A stretch of 34,556 nt of DNA, taken from assembly GCA_016712505.1 (NCBI GenBank), contig JADJQY010000022.1, positions 1 through 34,556 of the forward strand, given 5' to 3'. Below, piece by piece: positions 7,557-15,942 of the stretch (positions are counted from its first letter, which is position 1; every line of letters starts with the position of its first letter). Position numbers and translations under genes: made by a program. The DNA is from Candidatus Eiseniibacteriota bacterium. Lineage in GTDB: Bacteria > Eisenbacteria > RBG-16-71-46 > CAIMUX01. The notes beneath the pieces were generated by a model. It was not told the origin of the DNA. It saw only the letters and a list, made by a program, of their open reading frames with translations, and ran no database searches.

Positions 7557-8591
7557 ATGCAGTCATTCGAGTTCCGGTTGCATCTTGATGCGCCGCTCCT
7601 GCTCGGAGGAGTTCAGGCAGGGGCCGTGGACCCGGGGGGCATGCTGCGCGGCCCGTCGGTGCGGGGCCTGATGCGCACATTCGCCCGGGCGTGGCTTGGC
7701 CCGATGCTGAAGTTTGACCCGAAGGCGACGCGGGAGGCCGAGCGCCGGCTGCTCGGGGCGGCGGGTGGGAGCGGCGACGGAGGGGAGCCGACATTGAGGG
7801 TGGTGGATATCTCGAGCGGGCCGATGGATCGCGGCTCAGCGCAGGTTCTGCCCCATGGGAAGCTGATTAAGGGAAGGATGCGTTTCGGCGATCGCGAGGC
7901 GTTCTCGGCGGGCCAGGCTCGGCGGCTGAGGTTCACCGTGCGGGCGGCCGCGGCGGCGAGGGAGCCGCTGCTGGCCGATGCGCTGCTCGCGGTAGCGTGG
8001 TCGGCCTTTGCGCTCGGTTCGCTGGGCAATCGGTGTCGGCGGGGGTTCGGCTCCATGTCGATCGTCGGCATCGATCGGCGGGGGCGGGCGGCGGATGGGC
8101 CTGTCTGGCTTCCCCCTGATTTCGGGCCGGCCGCGGCTCGCGATGCGGGCGCCGTCCGGAGCACGCTCGATCAGGGCCTCTCGGAAGCGCGCGGGCGGAT
8201 TCACGCCTGGCTCCAGAAGTCGGGGTCGACCCATGGAAGCGCATCGGACGAGTACTTCTTCGGCATCGGCTCGGACGGCAGTGACACCGCCAAGGTGCAT
8301 ATCGGGGACTTGCACAGGAGCTGGGAGAGCTTCTTGGCCACACTGATGAAATCCTGTCATAGCTCGCTGAGTCTCCACCCCTCGGCCCACGAGGGGGTGT
8401 TCGGGGGCGTGAATCCCCGGCGGGCCTCGCCGGTGTGGATCAGGGTGTACAGCGTGCGGGAGGGCCTGGTTCCCGTTGCGACATGCCCCGCCCGGTGGCC
8501 GCCGAACGCTTCACCTCTGCAGCCGCTGCAGGCGACTCTCGGCGCGGTCGGCTTCGATCCGAGCCGCCATCCCGCCATCCCGATCGCGTGA
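7557..8591 (+). CDS. cmr1: Type III-B effector subunit Cmr1 (Cas7-like RAMP)
   Basis: A 344-residue RAMP protein. Near the N-terminus DAPLLLGG is followed by MLRGPSVRGLMRTFARAW (residues about 29-46), the Cmr1 pattern in which an LRGxSxRG loop follows the first strand. Residues 153-168 read GSLGNRCRRGFGSM, the glycine/arginine-rich loop typical of Cmr1. In Cmr complexes Cmr1 caps the Cmr4/5 filament at the 3' end of the crRNA. It is transcribed with the array's polarity and is separated from the other five Cmr genes, which are on the opposite strand; its stop lies 5 bases from the end of the convergent membrane-protein gene. The frame is intact. Confidence 0.85.
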   Translation: MQSFEFRLHLDAPLLLGGVQAGAVDPGGMLRGPSVRGLMRTFARAWLGPMLKFDPKATREAERRLLGAAGGSGDGGEPTLRVVDISSGPMDRGSAQVLPHGKLIKGRMRFGDREAFSAGQARRLRFTVRAAAAAREPLLADALLAVAWSAFALGSLGNRCRRGFGSMSIVGIDRRGRAADGPVWLPPDFGPAAARDAGAVRSTLDQGLSEARGRIHAWLQKSGSTHGSASDEYFFGIGSDGSDTAKVHIGDLHRSWESFLATLMKSCHSSLSLHPSAHEGVFGGVNPRRASPVWIRVYSVREGLVPVATCPARWPPNASPLQPLQATLGAVGFDPSRHPAIPIA

Positions 8592-8596
8592 TTCGG

Positions 8597-9778
8597 TCAC
8601 ACTCGCTCGACGGCAGCCTTGCCCTCCCAGAACCACTGTAGGAGCGTGCCGGTGAGCATCACCCATGCGCCGAAGGCGGCGGCGCCGAGCACAAAGCGGG
8701 GCAGCAACGACCATGGCGCCCCGCCAAGGATCGGGATGCTGGGGAGCACCGCGTTGCCCAGCGAGCCTGCCGGCCAGAGTGCGGGTTCGCAGGCGCCCCC
8801 TCGCTGAAGCAGACCGACGGCGATGCCCACCGCCAGAAGGATTCCCATGACCCACAGCGCGTACAGGGAGCAAGTTCGGGCCGCGCGGCGAAGGCCAGCG
8901 GATTCCCAAGCCCGCCACGGCGTGCGCGGCCGCGGCAGACCGGCGCCGCGGTTCGTCGAGTTAATGAGGGTTGTGATAAGCAGCAGGGCGATTGCGGCGG
9001 GCAGCATGCCCACACCGGCGACCCACCAGGGCGAGGCGAAGGCTAGGACGACCGCCGAATCCATGCCGAAGAGGCCGAGGAACCCGATCGCGGCGAAAGC
9101 GCCCAGGCGGGGGCTCTGGATGAAGTCGCGCCGCCATCGGGCCATCGCGTTCGCCGGCGCGTGCGTGTCGCGCCTCCGGGCGTTGCGGAGGGCATGGCGC
9201 AGGGCGAAGCAGTACCTGCGACTGAGGAAGTCCTCGATCTCGTCGTGCACGAGAGGGCTGGCGTCCCGGAGCCACCAGACGAGGGCCGGCACCGGGTCTT
9301 CGCCCGTGTCGCTCACGCTGGCCGGCTGCCATTCGAAGATCGTGAGGGCGAGCTCGCGCTCCTGGTGAGAGAGATACGGCCAGTCGCGGGCGAGGAAGGG
9401 AAGGCGTCGGACTGCGAAGTCGCCGTCGCGTGCAGTCCCGAGCGGGCCGGCCTCGGGGGGTGAGGCGCTGAGGAAGGCGAACGACCGAGCCAGCCGTGCG
9501 GAGATCAGCAGGCCGAGCCATTCGTCGAGCGCGGGGTGCAGAGCGTCCCAGTCGCCGAGGTTGGGCGTCTTGGATTGGGCGAGCCAGGCGATGGCGCGCA
9601 GGCCCCGCAGGTCGTGCGCCCGCGGGGGGTCTCCCGCGCCCGTCGAGGTGCTGCGGCGGGCGTCATGCAAGTCCTTCGCCAGCCTGTATCCGTTGGGACC
9701 GTCCAAGGGCATGCCCGCGATCAGGTCCGCTGCCTTGTTCTCGGCGTGATCGACCGCGTTGGTGAGGCCCGCGTTCAT
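8597..9778 (-). CDS. Four-helix membrane protein, putative CRISPR signalling effector
   Basis: A 393-residue protein. Residues 1-222 are soluble and charged, with no motif I recognise. Four hydrophobic segments follow at about 225-249, 250-273, 305-325 and 362-385, the first pair reading AAIGFLGLFGMDSAVVLAFA and then ALLLITTLI. There is no signal peptide and no GMN motif, so it is not CorA, the membrane protein often found with RT-Cas1 loci. The ATG at 9778 overlaps the stop of the CARF gene (ATGA), making it the last gene of the Cas10-Cmr operon. Context suggests that the CARF partner binds cyclic oligoadenylate and that this protein then disturbs the membrane, as proposed for Cam1 and Csx23. 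That role is inference; I see no homology to either. Confidence 0.6.
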   Translation of the reverse strand: MNAGLTNAVDHAENKAADLIAGMPLDGPNGYRLAKDLHDARRSTSTGAGDPPRAHDLRGLRAIAWLAQSKTPNLGDWDALHPALDEWLGLLISARLARSFAFLSASPPEAGPLGTARDGDFAVRRLPFLARDWPYLSHQERELALTIFEWQPASVSDTGEDPVPALVWWLRDASPLVHDEIEDFLSRRYCFALRHALRNARRRDTHAPANAMARWRRDFIQSPRLGAFAAIGFLGLFGMDSAVVLAFASPWWVAGVGMLPAAIALLLITTLINSTNRGAGLPRPRTPWRAWESAGLRRAARTCSLYALWVMGILLAVGIAVGLLQRGGACEPALWPAGSLGNAVLPSIPILGGAPWSLLPRFVLGAAAFGAWVMLTGTLLQWFWEGKAAVERV

Positions 9779-10557
9779 GCGTTCGCCTGCGGCACGCTAC
9801 CGCCGGACGGACGCGGCGCGGGACGGATGCACACGCCATCCGGTATGACGATGGGGTCCTCGCTCGTCTCGTGCAGCACGATGATCGCGGTAGAGGAGTA
9901 CATGCCGGGCTGGCGCGCCAGCCAGTGGGCGATGCACAGCCCAGCGGCCTTGTATCCTCCGGAAAGTACCAGACGACCGCCGGACAACCGGGGGCCGATC
10001 GCGTCCAGCGCCCGATTCATGGCAGAGCTGAAATCGTCCTGCCGTAGCGGATTCCAGTTGAGCTCGATCGGGTCCGCGATTGTCGCGGGCATCGGCGGTT
10101 CGGCGGCGGGGATGCGGTGTGTTTTGATCTCGTTCAGCATCGCCGAGAGTGCCGCGGCGGCCATCTTGCCCCGGTCGTCGGTCCCATGGAGCAGGGTGAT
10201 GGTGTCCCCATGTTGGATGTGGTCCTTCTTGCACAGCTTGTAGATGGTCGCAATCTCCGCCGGCAGCGCCCGGTAACGATGCTCATCCCATGTGCCTGGG
10301 TCGAAGTGGGTGAAGACATTCTTCGTAATGGCGCCCAGCGCGCCGCTCGGGTTCAGGAATCCGTTCCGCTGGCTTTCCAGAAACTGATACAACGACTCTG
10401 TCCGGCCTTCGGGCGCGTTGGCGCTCCAGGTTTCCTTCACGAATGCCTCGTAGTGCAACCCCTGCAAGCGTTCCGCCTCGGGCGCCGCCATTCCCTTCCA
10501 TTTCCAGCACCGCGATTGCTCGAACACGCTCACACCGACGCTGGCGAAGAAGTTCAT
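9775..10557 (-). CDS. Stand-alone CARF-domain protein (cyclic oligoadenylate sensor)
   Basis: A 260-residue protein from the ATG at 10557, chosen because it overlaps the cmr6 stop (ATGA); upstream in-frame sequence is cmr6 shadow. The first strand FFASVGVSVFE resembles the opening CARF strand. A later segment has ITLLHGTDDRGKMAAAALSA, then LVLSGGYKAAGLCIA (residues 196-210), matching the (T/S)GGxK loop of APE2256/TIGR02619-type CARF proteins, then IIVLHETSEDPIVIP, matching their closing strand. No HEPN, nuclease or membrane part is fused. CARF domains bind cyclic oligoadenylate made by Cas10, so this is probably a sensor acting on a separate partner, most simply the coupled membrane protein downstream. 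The family call is from motifs only. Confidence 0.72.
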   Translation of the reverse strand: MNFFASVGVSVFEQSRCWKWKGMAAPEAERLQGLHYEAFVKETWSANAPEGRTESLYQFLESQRNGFLNPSGALGAITKNVFTHFDPGTWDEHRYRALPAEIATIYKLCKKDHIQHGDTITLLHGTDDRGKMAAAALSAMLNEIKTHRIPAAEPPMPATIADPIELNWNPLRQDDFSSAMNRALDAIGPRLSGGRLVLSGGYKAAGLCIAHWLARQPGMYSSTAIIVLHETSEDPIVIPDGVCIRPAPRPSGGSVPQANA

Positions 10558-11552
10558 TGGTAGCCCCCACGAGCGTTCCTTGGCGGAGTCATGCGGCCGT
10601 ACCCGGAGCCCGTCTTCGCGCCGATGCCGAGGTGGTCGAGTGCGTTGAGCAGCAGCCGCTCGGCGACCATCAGGCACGACTCCCGAAGATCCTCAGACAT
10701 CGCCGCTGTTCGGGGCGCCGAGGCGAGCGGCGACTCGAAAGCCGCGCCCTCCCGCAGGACGACGAACGCTATGATGTTCGGCGATTCGCCATCGTTTGCG
10801 ACCGGCTTGGTGTCCGCGCCGGCGTAGTACCCCGGATGGTGTGGGGTGAGCACATCCGGCTCGAACCAGCCGTGCTCTGGCGCATGAGTCGGCCAAGCGT
10901 CGAAGAAGACGACGGCGCCGCCGCGGCCCTGATCGCCGAAGAGAAACTGATCCAGCTGGCCCACGGTGCATGTCTCCACCGGCACTTCGGCCCGAATCGT
11001 TGCGCTGACGGCTTCAAAGAATCTCGGAACCTCCTCGTCGCTCGGCGCTTCGAAGCAGTCGCCCGCGTCCACGGGTTGATCCCACCGCGGCACCGCTTCC
11101 TCGCCCCCGTTCGTGCGGATCGTGTACCCCGCGCACGCATCGACGAGGTATCGTCGCGTGATGCCGCGCAGCGAGGCGGCAGGGATGATGGGGAAGCCGT
11201 AGGTGTGGTGCAGTGTGAGGCCGGAGTTCTCGGCGGGCGCGGGGTTTCCCAGGCCGATGGCCAGCCGCGAGGCGGCGGTGAAGGCGGGGCTCGGATCGAG
11301 GAACCACGGGTAGACCTTGAGGGCGGCCCGCCGGCGATCGTTGAGCGCGGAGAGCAACGATTGCGAAGGCGGGCCAGGGTCGCGCGTTATGGCAAGCCCG
11401 AATTGCTCGGCCCAAACGCAGAACTCCCGCAGGCGGTTCTGGTCGCCATCATCCTGCCCGCGATCCCGCATGTAGCGGTTCCAAACGAGACAGGCGTTCG
11501 CGCTCTCACCAGCACTCCTGAGGCGAAGATCGGCGGGCTTGAGAAGCATCAT
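10554..11552 (-). CDS. cmr6: Type III-B effector subunit Cmr6 (Cas7-like RAMP)
   Basis: A 332-residue protein starting MMLLKPADLRLRSAG. The central motif FPIIPAASLRGITRRYL (about residue 120) is the RAMP loop that corresponds to PGSSLKGxLR in Cmr6, and the C-terminus has LGIGAKTGSGYGRM, the Cmr6 GAKT-x-x-GYG glycine-rich loop. Cmr6 sits next to Cmr1 at the crRNA 3' end of the complex. The ATG overlaps the cmr5 stop and the gene's own stop overlaps the CARF start, both as ATGA, so expression is coupled both ways. The frame is intact. Confidence 0.85.
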   Translation of the reverse strand: MMLLKPADLRLRSAGESANACLVWNRYMRDRGQDDGDQNRLREFCVWAEQFGLAITRDPGPPSQSLLSALNDRRRAALKVYPWFLDPSPAFTAASRLAIGLGNPAPAENSGLTLHHTYGFPIIPAASLRGITRRYLVDACAGYTIRTNGGEEAVPRWDQPVDAGDCFEAPSDEEVPRFFEAVSATIRAEVPVETCTVGQLDQFLFGDQGRGGAVVFFDAWPTHAPEHGWFEPDVLTPHHPGYYAGADTKPVANDGESPNIIAFVVLREGAAFESPLASAPRTAAMSEDLRESCLMVAERLLLNALDHLGIGAKTGSGYGRMTPPRNARGGYQ

Positions 11553-12061
11553 GACGCCGCCTCGGGCGTCGCCGGCGCGTCGGTCGCCTCAGCGGGTTCG
11601 CGCGCCTGGGCCTTCGCCTTCTCCCGTCGCCGTTGTTCGTCCGCCGCCTTGAGCGCCTGGTATCGGCCTTCGAGGAGGCGAGCAAGCAGGTCGAGGTACT
11701 CCACGGCTTCAGATTCAAGCACGGCGAGCGTGTGCGTGGTCAGCTTCAGCAGCACGCCCGGCCGCCCCCGCGTCTGCTCTTGCGCCTCGGGGGAGGCAGG
11801 CCGCGGGTGACCGATGACTCCGCCCAGAGCCAATCCCAGAGATCCCCGGCGATCCATCCGTCGACCGTCTCGTCTCCCGACTTGCTCTCGAGGAACAGGA
11901 AGAACTGGACCACCCCGGCGGTGCGGGTGTGCACCGCGGCGCCGCGGATGCGGGAGCGGTACTCTTCAACGAGGCGTCTCGCCGGAGCGAGCTGAGCGAA
12001 AGTGGAGGTCCAACCGCCGGTCGGCGTGCTTCAACATTTCAAGATCACGACGGCGTTGCAT
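11549..12061 (-). CDS. cmr5: Type III-B small subunit Cmr5, interrupted by two compensating frameshifts
   Basis: Three frames are needed. The ATG at 12061 gives MQRRRDLEMLKHADRRLDLH and stops at 11966. A second frame continues AQLAPARRLVEEYRSRIRGA, then AGVVQFFLFLESKSGDE and GDLWDWLWAESSV. The third, the same frame as the first, gives LLKLTTHTLAVLESEAVEYL and RYQALKAADEQ, ending at TGA 11549-11551. One extra base near 11998 and one missing base in the runs at 11765-11793 explain this. The helical composition, the GVVQFFLFLESK element, which resembles the helix preceding the SK of Cmr5, and the position between cmr4 and cmr6 support Cmr5, which forms the inner filament of the complex. As written no full protein is encoded. 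Confidence 0.65.
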
Positions 12062-13025
12062 CGTCGGCTCCTTTGCCGGTCCCGCCCGTGGGATAGGCCG
12101 CCGGGCGAATCCGCACCAGGCCCTTGCCCTTGGTCTCATCGGCGCCGAACTGCAGGATGGGCCCACTCTTCAGACAGTGATCGACAAATGCGGCCGCATC
12201 AAGCTCGCCGGCCGGGGAGCCGCCTCTCAGAGGTTTGTCGATGGCGAGGAAAGCCGCCAGCACGGTCTCCGCGGGGAGGAACTCGGTGTAGCGGAGGCTG
12301 CCGGTCTCAGTGACGCCATCGGGGCCGATTCGGATGTTCGCCTCGACGGGGAGCGCGCTCCCGACCATCAGCGCGAAGTCGTCGTCGCTGACAATCGCGA
12401 GCCGGGGGGCGAACCAAGTCCACCAGAAGCCGGGGGCGGCGTCGAACAAGGCAGTTCCGAACGCCTCGGCGAGTTTCAGCGAGTCGGAGTCGGGTGGCCC
12501 CGACCCATCGACAGCGGTGAATACCATGCCGCCAAGGCAAACCTCACGGTGGTTGTAGCACAGATCCGTGCCGGAGAGGAGGACTCGACCGGAAGGGATC
12601 GCCCGACCCGCGGCGGCCATGGCGAGGCGGTGCAACCCGCCATTCCCGGAGAGGTCGCACCAGCGAGCCAGCCTCGCAAGGATGAGCGGGCAGGTGACCC
12701 ACCCGAAGATGCCCTGCAGCGACTGCACGGGAAGGAGGACCAATGAGGCATCGCCGAATGAAGCGCACCCTTGACTGATCCCCTGCCCATGCCCTTGGCC
12801 CGCGGGGTCGTCGGCTCGCGGGCCGAAGACCTCCTGCACGGTGGCCTTGCCGTGGGTCTGGGCGGCGATGGCGCGCAGAGCGCCCTTGATCGTCGAGCCT
12901 TGGATGTACGGGTAGTTGGTTGTTGACTCTCGGATCACGGGGCGGTCGATCACGCCGAGCCCCTCACCCGAACCATTGTGCAGCGGTGTGATGCAGTGGA
13001 GCAGTTCGAGCCGTCGGGTCGTCAT
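12045..13025 (-). CDS. cmr4: Type III-B backbone subunit Cmr4 (Cas7), target-RNA ribonuclease
   Basis: A 326-residue protein from the ATG at 13025, which overlaps the cmr3 stop (ATGA). The N-terminus CITPLHNGSGEGLGVIDRPV followed by YPYIQGSTIKGALR is the Cmr4/Cas7 signature: first strand, the Asp-containing loop and the RAMP loop GSxxKGxLR. Asp27 is in the position of the catalytic Asp that cuts target RNA at 6-base intervals in characterised Cmr4 proteins. The C-terminus has ADETKGKGLVRI, the usual closing GxG loop. Several copies would form the crRNA-binding backbone. The 3' end overlaps the cmr5 start by 17 bases. Confidence 0.88.
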   Translation of the reverse strand: MTTRRLELLHCITPLHNGSGEGLGVIDRPVIRESTTNYPYIQGSTIKGALRAIAAQTHGKATVQEVFGPRADDPAGQGHGQGISQGCASFGDASLVLLPVQSLQGIFGWVTCPLILARLARWCDLSGNGGLHRLAMAAAGRAIPSGRVLLSGTDLCYNHREVCLGGMVFTAVDGSGPPDSDSLKLAEAFGTALFDAAPGFWWTWFAPRLAIVSDDDFALMVGSALPVEANIRIGPDGVTETGSLRYTEFLPAETVLAAFLAIDKPLRGGSPAGELDAAAFVDHCLKSGPILQFGADETKGKGLVRIRPAAYPTGGTGKGADDATPS

Positions 13026-14188
13026 TGGCGCTCTCCGTCCTCGCGCGTTGGCACAGACAACAGCCCGGCGAGGCACATGCCGAAACCGGACAGCCCGTCC
13101 GAGAGATCATCGCAGATCGAATCATTGAAGTGCAATTGCGTCAGCGTGAGGGCCGCGGCGGCCGTGTCGGTGACGCGATAGAAATATGTCGAGCCCGCGT
13201 GCACCGCGAGGCGTTGCGGCTTCGGCCGGTTGTGGTGGTAGTCCCAGCCGGAGAGCGGGAACGGGGGACCGACCGCCGCGGAGACCAGTTCTAACCCGGG
13301 CAACTCGCCCGGGCGCCACCCCGCCGAGAACACGGCGGGGGTCGCGAGATAGACAAGGACTTCGCGGTGTCCTCCCGCGACCGCTTTGGAAACATCGGCT
13401 CCAAGCCTCGCAACTGGACCGAGGTCCGCTGGGGTCTGGCGGAAGGCCGCACGCCGCCCATCACCCCCGACTCGGAGCAGGGAGCCATCGGCAGGCAGGA
13501 GGCTATCGACGCCGCGGATGAAGCCGACCCAGCTCGCGAGAAATGGCTTGCCGCACTGCATCGCCTCTGCCGAGCGGAGAACCCCGCGGCTGAAGAGCAT
13601 GTGAGTCTCGGGCGCGCCGGTGGGGGCGCGTCGGTGGCCGAATCGACGCTCCGCCCTCACTGGGGAGAGAACGAGATTGCGAAACGCGCGCCCCGAGACT
13701 GTCTGGTCGCCTCCGAGAACTACAGAGAGAAGTGAGAGGGGCAGGAGGCGATCCTCAACATGCCCGCGTTTCACGCCAGGCGTGCCCAGAAGCGATGGTA
13801 GCCCATCAGCGTGATCCCAGGCACGGAGACCCTCGGCTTGGACCGGTCTCGGCAGAAGGGTTCCGAAAGGGTCTCGCAGGACGAAGGCCGGCGCCGGGAG
13901 CAACGGCTCACCCGCTCTGGATTGCGGCCAAGCCCCAGCGAAGCGATACGCCGCCGAGGCTGCAGGCGGCCCCTTGTGCGGGACGCCAAGAACCTGTCGG
14001 ACGCCGCCCGGATCGCTGGCCAAGGGATCGGTCAGGCCCTTGTCACGGAGTATGGCAGTGCGAACGGCGCCGGAGAATGGCGCGGGCGTCAGCGGCCCTT
14101 CGAACCCATAGGAGGAGTCGAGCGGTCGCCCGTCCGCATTGACGATCACATCCACAGGCTCGAACTCGCAGCGCTGCCAGCGGCTCAC
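13022..14188 (-). CDS. cmr3: Type III-B subunit Cmr3 (Cas5-like)
   Basis: A 388-residue protein starting at a GTG (14188) that overlaps the cas10 stop (GTGA). From about residue 311, PLSGWDYHHNRPKPQRLAVH, then AGSTYFYR, is the Cmr3 hallmark (SGWD, PKP-x-x-R, AGSxYFF). The C-terminus GLSGFGMCLAG is the glycine-rich loop. The N-terminal RAMP region also has a plausible Cmr3 PAFVLRDPFG. Cmr3 binds the 5' tag of the crRNA and contacts Cas10, and the two genes are coupled here. The frame is intact and the length is normal. Confidence 0.85.
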   Translation of the reverse strand: MSRWQRCEFEPVDVIVNADGRPLDSSYGFEGPLTPAPFSGAVRTAILRDKGLTDPLASDPGGVRQVLGVPHKGPPAASAAYRFAGAWPQSRAGEPLLPAPAFVLRDPFGTLLPRPVQAEGLRAWDHADGLPSLLGTPGVKRGHVEDRLLPLSLLSVVLGGDQTVSGRAFRNLVLSPVRAERRFGHRRAPTGAPETHMLFSRGVLRSAEAMQCGKPFLASWVGFIRGVDSLLPADGSLLRVGGDGRRAAFRQTPADLGPVARLGADVSKAVAGGHREVLVYLATPAVFSAGWRPGELPGLELVSAAVGPPFPLSGWDYHHNRPKPQRLAVHAGSTYFYRVTDTAAAALTLTQLHFNDSICDDLSDGLSGFGMCLAGLLSVPTREDGERQ

Positions 14189-15942
14189 GGCGTACCTCCC
14201 TTTGCGGCGCCCTCAATGGCCTTCAACTGGCGCGCCAGGAACAGGACGACCTGCAGGCCGTCGGCAACACTCTGCCAGGGAGTTGGTCGAGGGACTCCGT
14301 CGCTTGTGTCTTGCAGCCAAGCAGCGCTCACACGATGACTCATCCAGCCACGGACGCGGCTCCACGCCTCGCTGCCCGGCCCACGCTCTGAGCGTGACAC
14401 ACACAGGTCGAGTTCCCGGAGCCACGCATCGTTGCTTTGGAGGACAGGAAGGCCGTTCGCGCCGATCCGGGTATCGAAGAACGCCGCCGAACGCTCCAGG
14501 AGCGTGTGTCCCACGCGGCCTGACGCGCTCTGCTGAAACCAATCCAGGGCGTCCCGGATCAATTCCAGTTCGCTCCACTTCGCAGCAAAGCTGGAAGGGG
14601 CTCCTCCCCGCGGGTCCACGAGGAGCGACAAACAGTCGCGATCCGCGACATCCTTGGCCCGCTCCAGATCTTGCCGACCGCGGGCAAGCACGGCCTGCAG
14701 TGGTTCTTTGACATGGACAACGCTGGCGTGCAAGCTGAGTGTGGGTCGCTCATTGCCAGGGAGCGATTCCATCGCCTCGTGCCACCAGGCGTGAAGTCGT
14801 GCCATCAGCGAGAGCAAGCCGTCCAGGCTCGTGAACACGAGCCCGTCATCCCCGCCGGCGTAGACCAGTTTGGCGGGCGGAAAGCAGAGATCCTTCCGAA
14901 CCCGCTTTGCAAACTCTCCGAGTGCCCCGGAGAGCGATTGTTGCCAGGATCGGAGATCCACTCGGCCAGCGTTCGACAACCCGCCGCTGAACCACTCTCC
15001 GATCCTATCACCATCGAACATGACCACCGCGTAATAGGGGGGCAACGCCGTAATAGCCCTGACAGCGCGATCAATCTCCGCCGGTGAATCTGGATGAGAC
15101 TGCCTTGCGAGCTCAACGAGTTTCCTCGCGACCTGTGGCTCATCCGTCTCCACCGTGTGCGAGATCAGCTCACTCAGAATCTGCTTGAGTGCGGGATCAG
15201 AGACTTGCGATTGCTCAAACGCGGCACGATGCCTGGCGAAGCCTTGGTGATACTGGAATGGAGCCCGCGCAATCAAGACGGTCGAAGGCGTGGCGTCCTG
15301 CTGAGATCCAAATGACGCGACGCGCCGAGTAAGGCACACGGCGCAGGGCTCCTCATCCTCCGAGAGGTACGCTTTCGCCGCCGCCACTGAAGCCCTTTGC
15401 AGTCGCGGCCGGACCCCGCATTGCAGGCAGGTTGCTGCGCCGCCCGGCAGGGGCGTCAGTTGTGAAAACGAGCGAGTCCAACGGCGGTCGAGCGCAAGCA
15501 GAGCGAGTGTGTTGTACGCCTCCGCCCACGCCCGTGGGTCGTCGGCAGGGAGAGGGGTGGCCACCCACCACAGTTCCATCGCTTGCTCAAGGTGCTCGAG
15601 GGCCACCCGGTCCGCTTGACTCTGGCCGTCACGCCCAACGCCCGCCCCCGGCATTACCCATGTCGATCGAGCGCTCGTTGCCATCTCCGCGGCCAATTCA
15701 GAAACGGCCTTCTTTGCTTCCCGCCACTCGACAACGAGGTGGTTGCCACAGGGGTTGCCGTCCGCCGCACCAGCGGGCGTAACGATGACCGCACCCAGCT
15801 CTTGCGCCTTCACGGCCGCGGCGTTTACAGCAGAGACAATGAACTTGGAGCCCTCGGCGAGATCGCGGAGTCTGCGCGATTGGGCGATCGACGCCTGCAC
15901 ACCGCCGATACCAAATTTCAGGAGCCAGCCGCTGTGCCGCAT
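14185..15942 (-). CDS. cas10: Type III-B Cas10 (Cmr2) without HD domain
   Basis: A 585-residue protein from the ATG at 15942, chosen because the family's typical N-terminus begins there (LLKFGIGGVQASIAQSRRLR); the frame is open further upstream without family-like sequence. No N-terminal HD nuclease domain is present. A zinc site is formed by CLQC (172-175) and CAVC (200-203). Palm 1 has VVMFDGDRIGEW (307-318) and palm 2 the cyclase motif YAGGDD (361-366), followed by SLHASVVHVKEPLQ. Intact GGDD predicts cyclic oligoadenylate synthesis on target-RNA binding; the missing HD predicts no Cas10 single-stranded DNA cleavage. It heads a seven-gene operon in which each gene overlaps the next, ending in the CARF and membrane genes. 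Confidence 0.92.
   Translation of the reverse strand: MRHSGWLLKFGIGGVQASIAQSRRLRDLAEGSKFIVSAVNAAAVKAQELGAVIVTPAGAADGNPCGNHLVVEWREAKKAVSELAAEMATSARSTWVMPGAGVGRDGQSQADRVALEHLEQAMELWWVATPLPADDPRAWAEAYNTLALLALDRRWTRSFSQLTPLPGGAATCLQCGVRPRLQRASVAAAKAYLSEDEEPCAVCLTRRVASFGSQQDATPSTVLIARAPFQYHQGFARHRAAFEQSQVSDPALKQILSELISHTVETDEPQVARKLVELARQSHPDSPAEIDRAVRAITALPPYYAVVMFDGDRIGEWFSGGLSNAGRVDLRSWQQSLSGALGEFAKRVRKDLCFPPAKLVYAGGDDGLVFTSLDGLLSLMARLHAWWHEAMESLPGNERPTLSLHASVVHVKEPLQAVLARGRQDLERAKDVADRDCLSLLVDPRGGAPSSFAAKWSELELIRDALDWFQQSASGRVGHTLLERSAAFFDTRIGANGLPVLQSNDAWLRELDLCVSRSERGPGSEAWSRVRGWMSHRVSAAWLQDTSDGVPRPTPWQSVADGLQVVLFLARQLKAIEGAAKGGTP

Noticed and set aside
8597..9778. CorA-type magnesium channel, often found with RT-Cas1 loci
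   Set aside because: There is no GMN motif and four hydrophobic segments instead of the two C-terminal helices of CorA.
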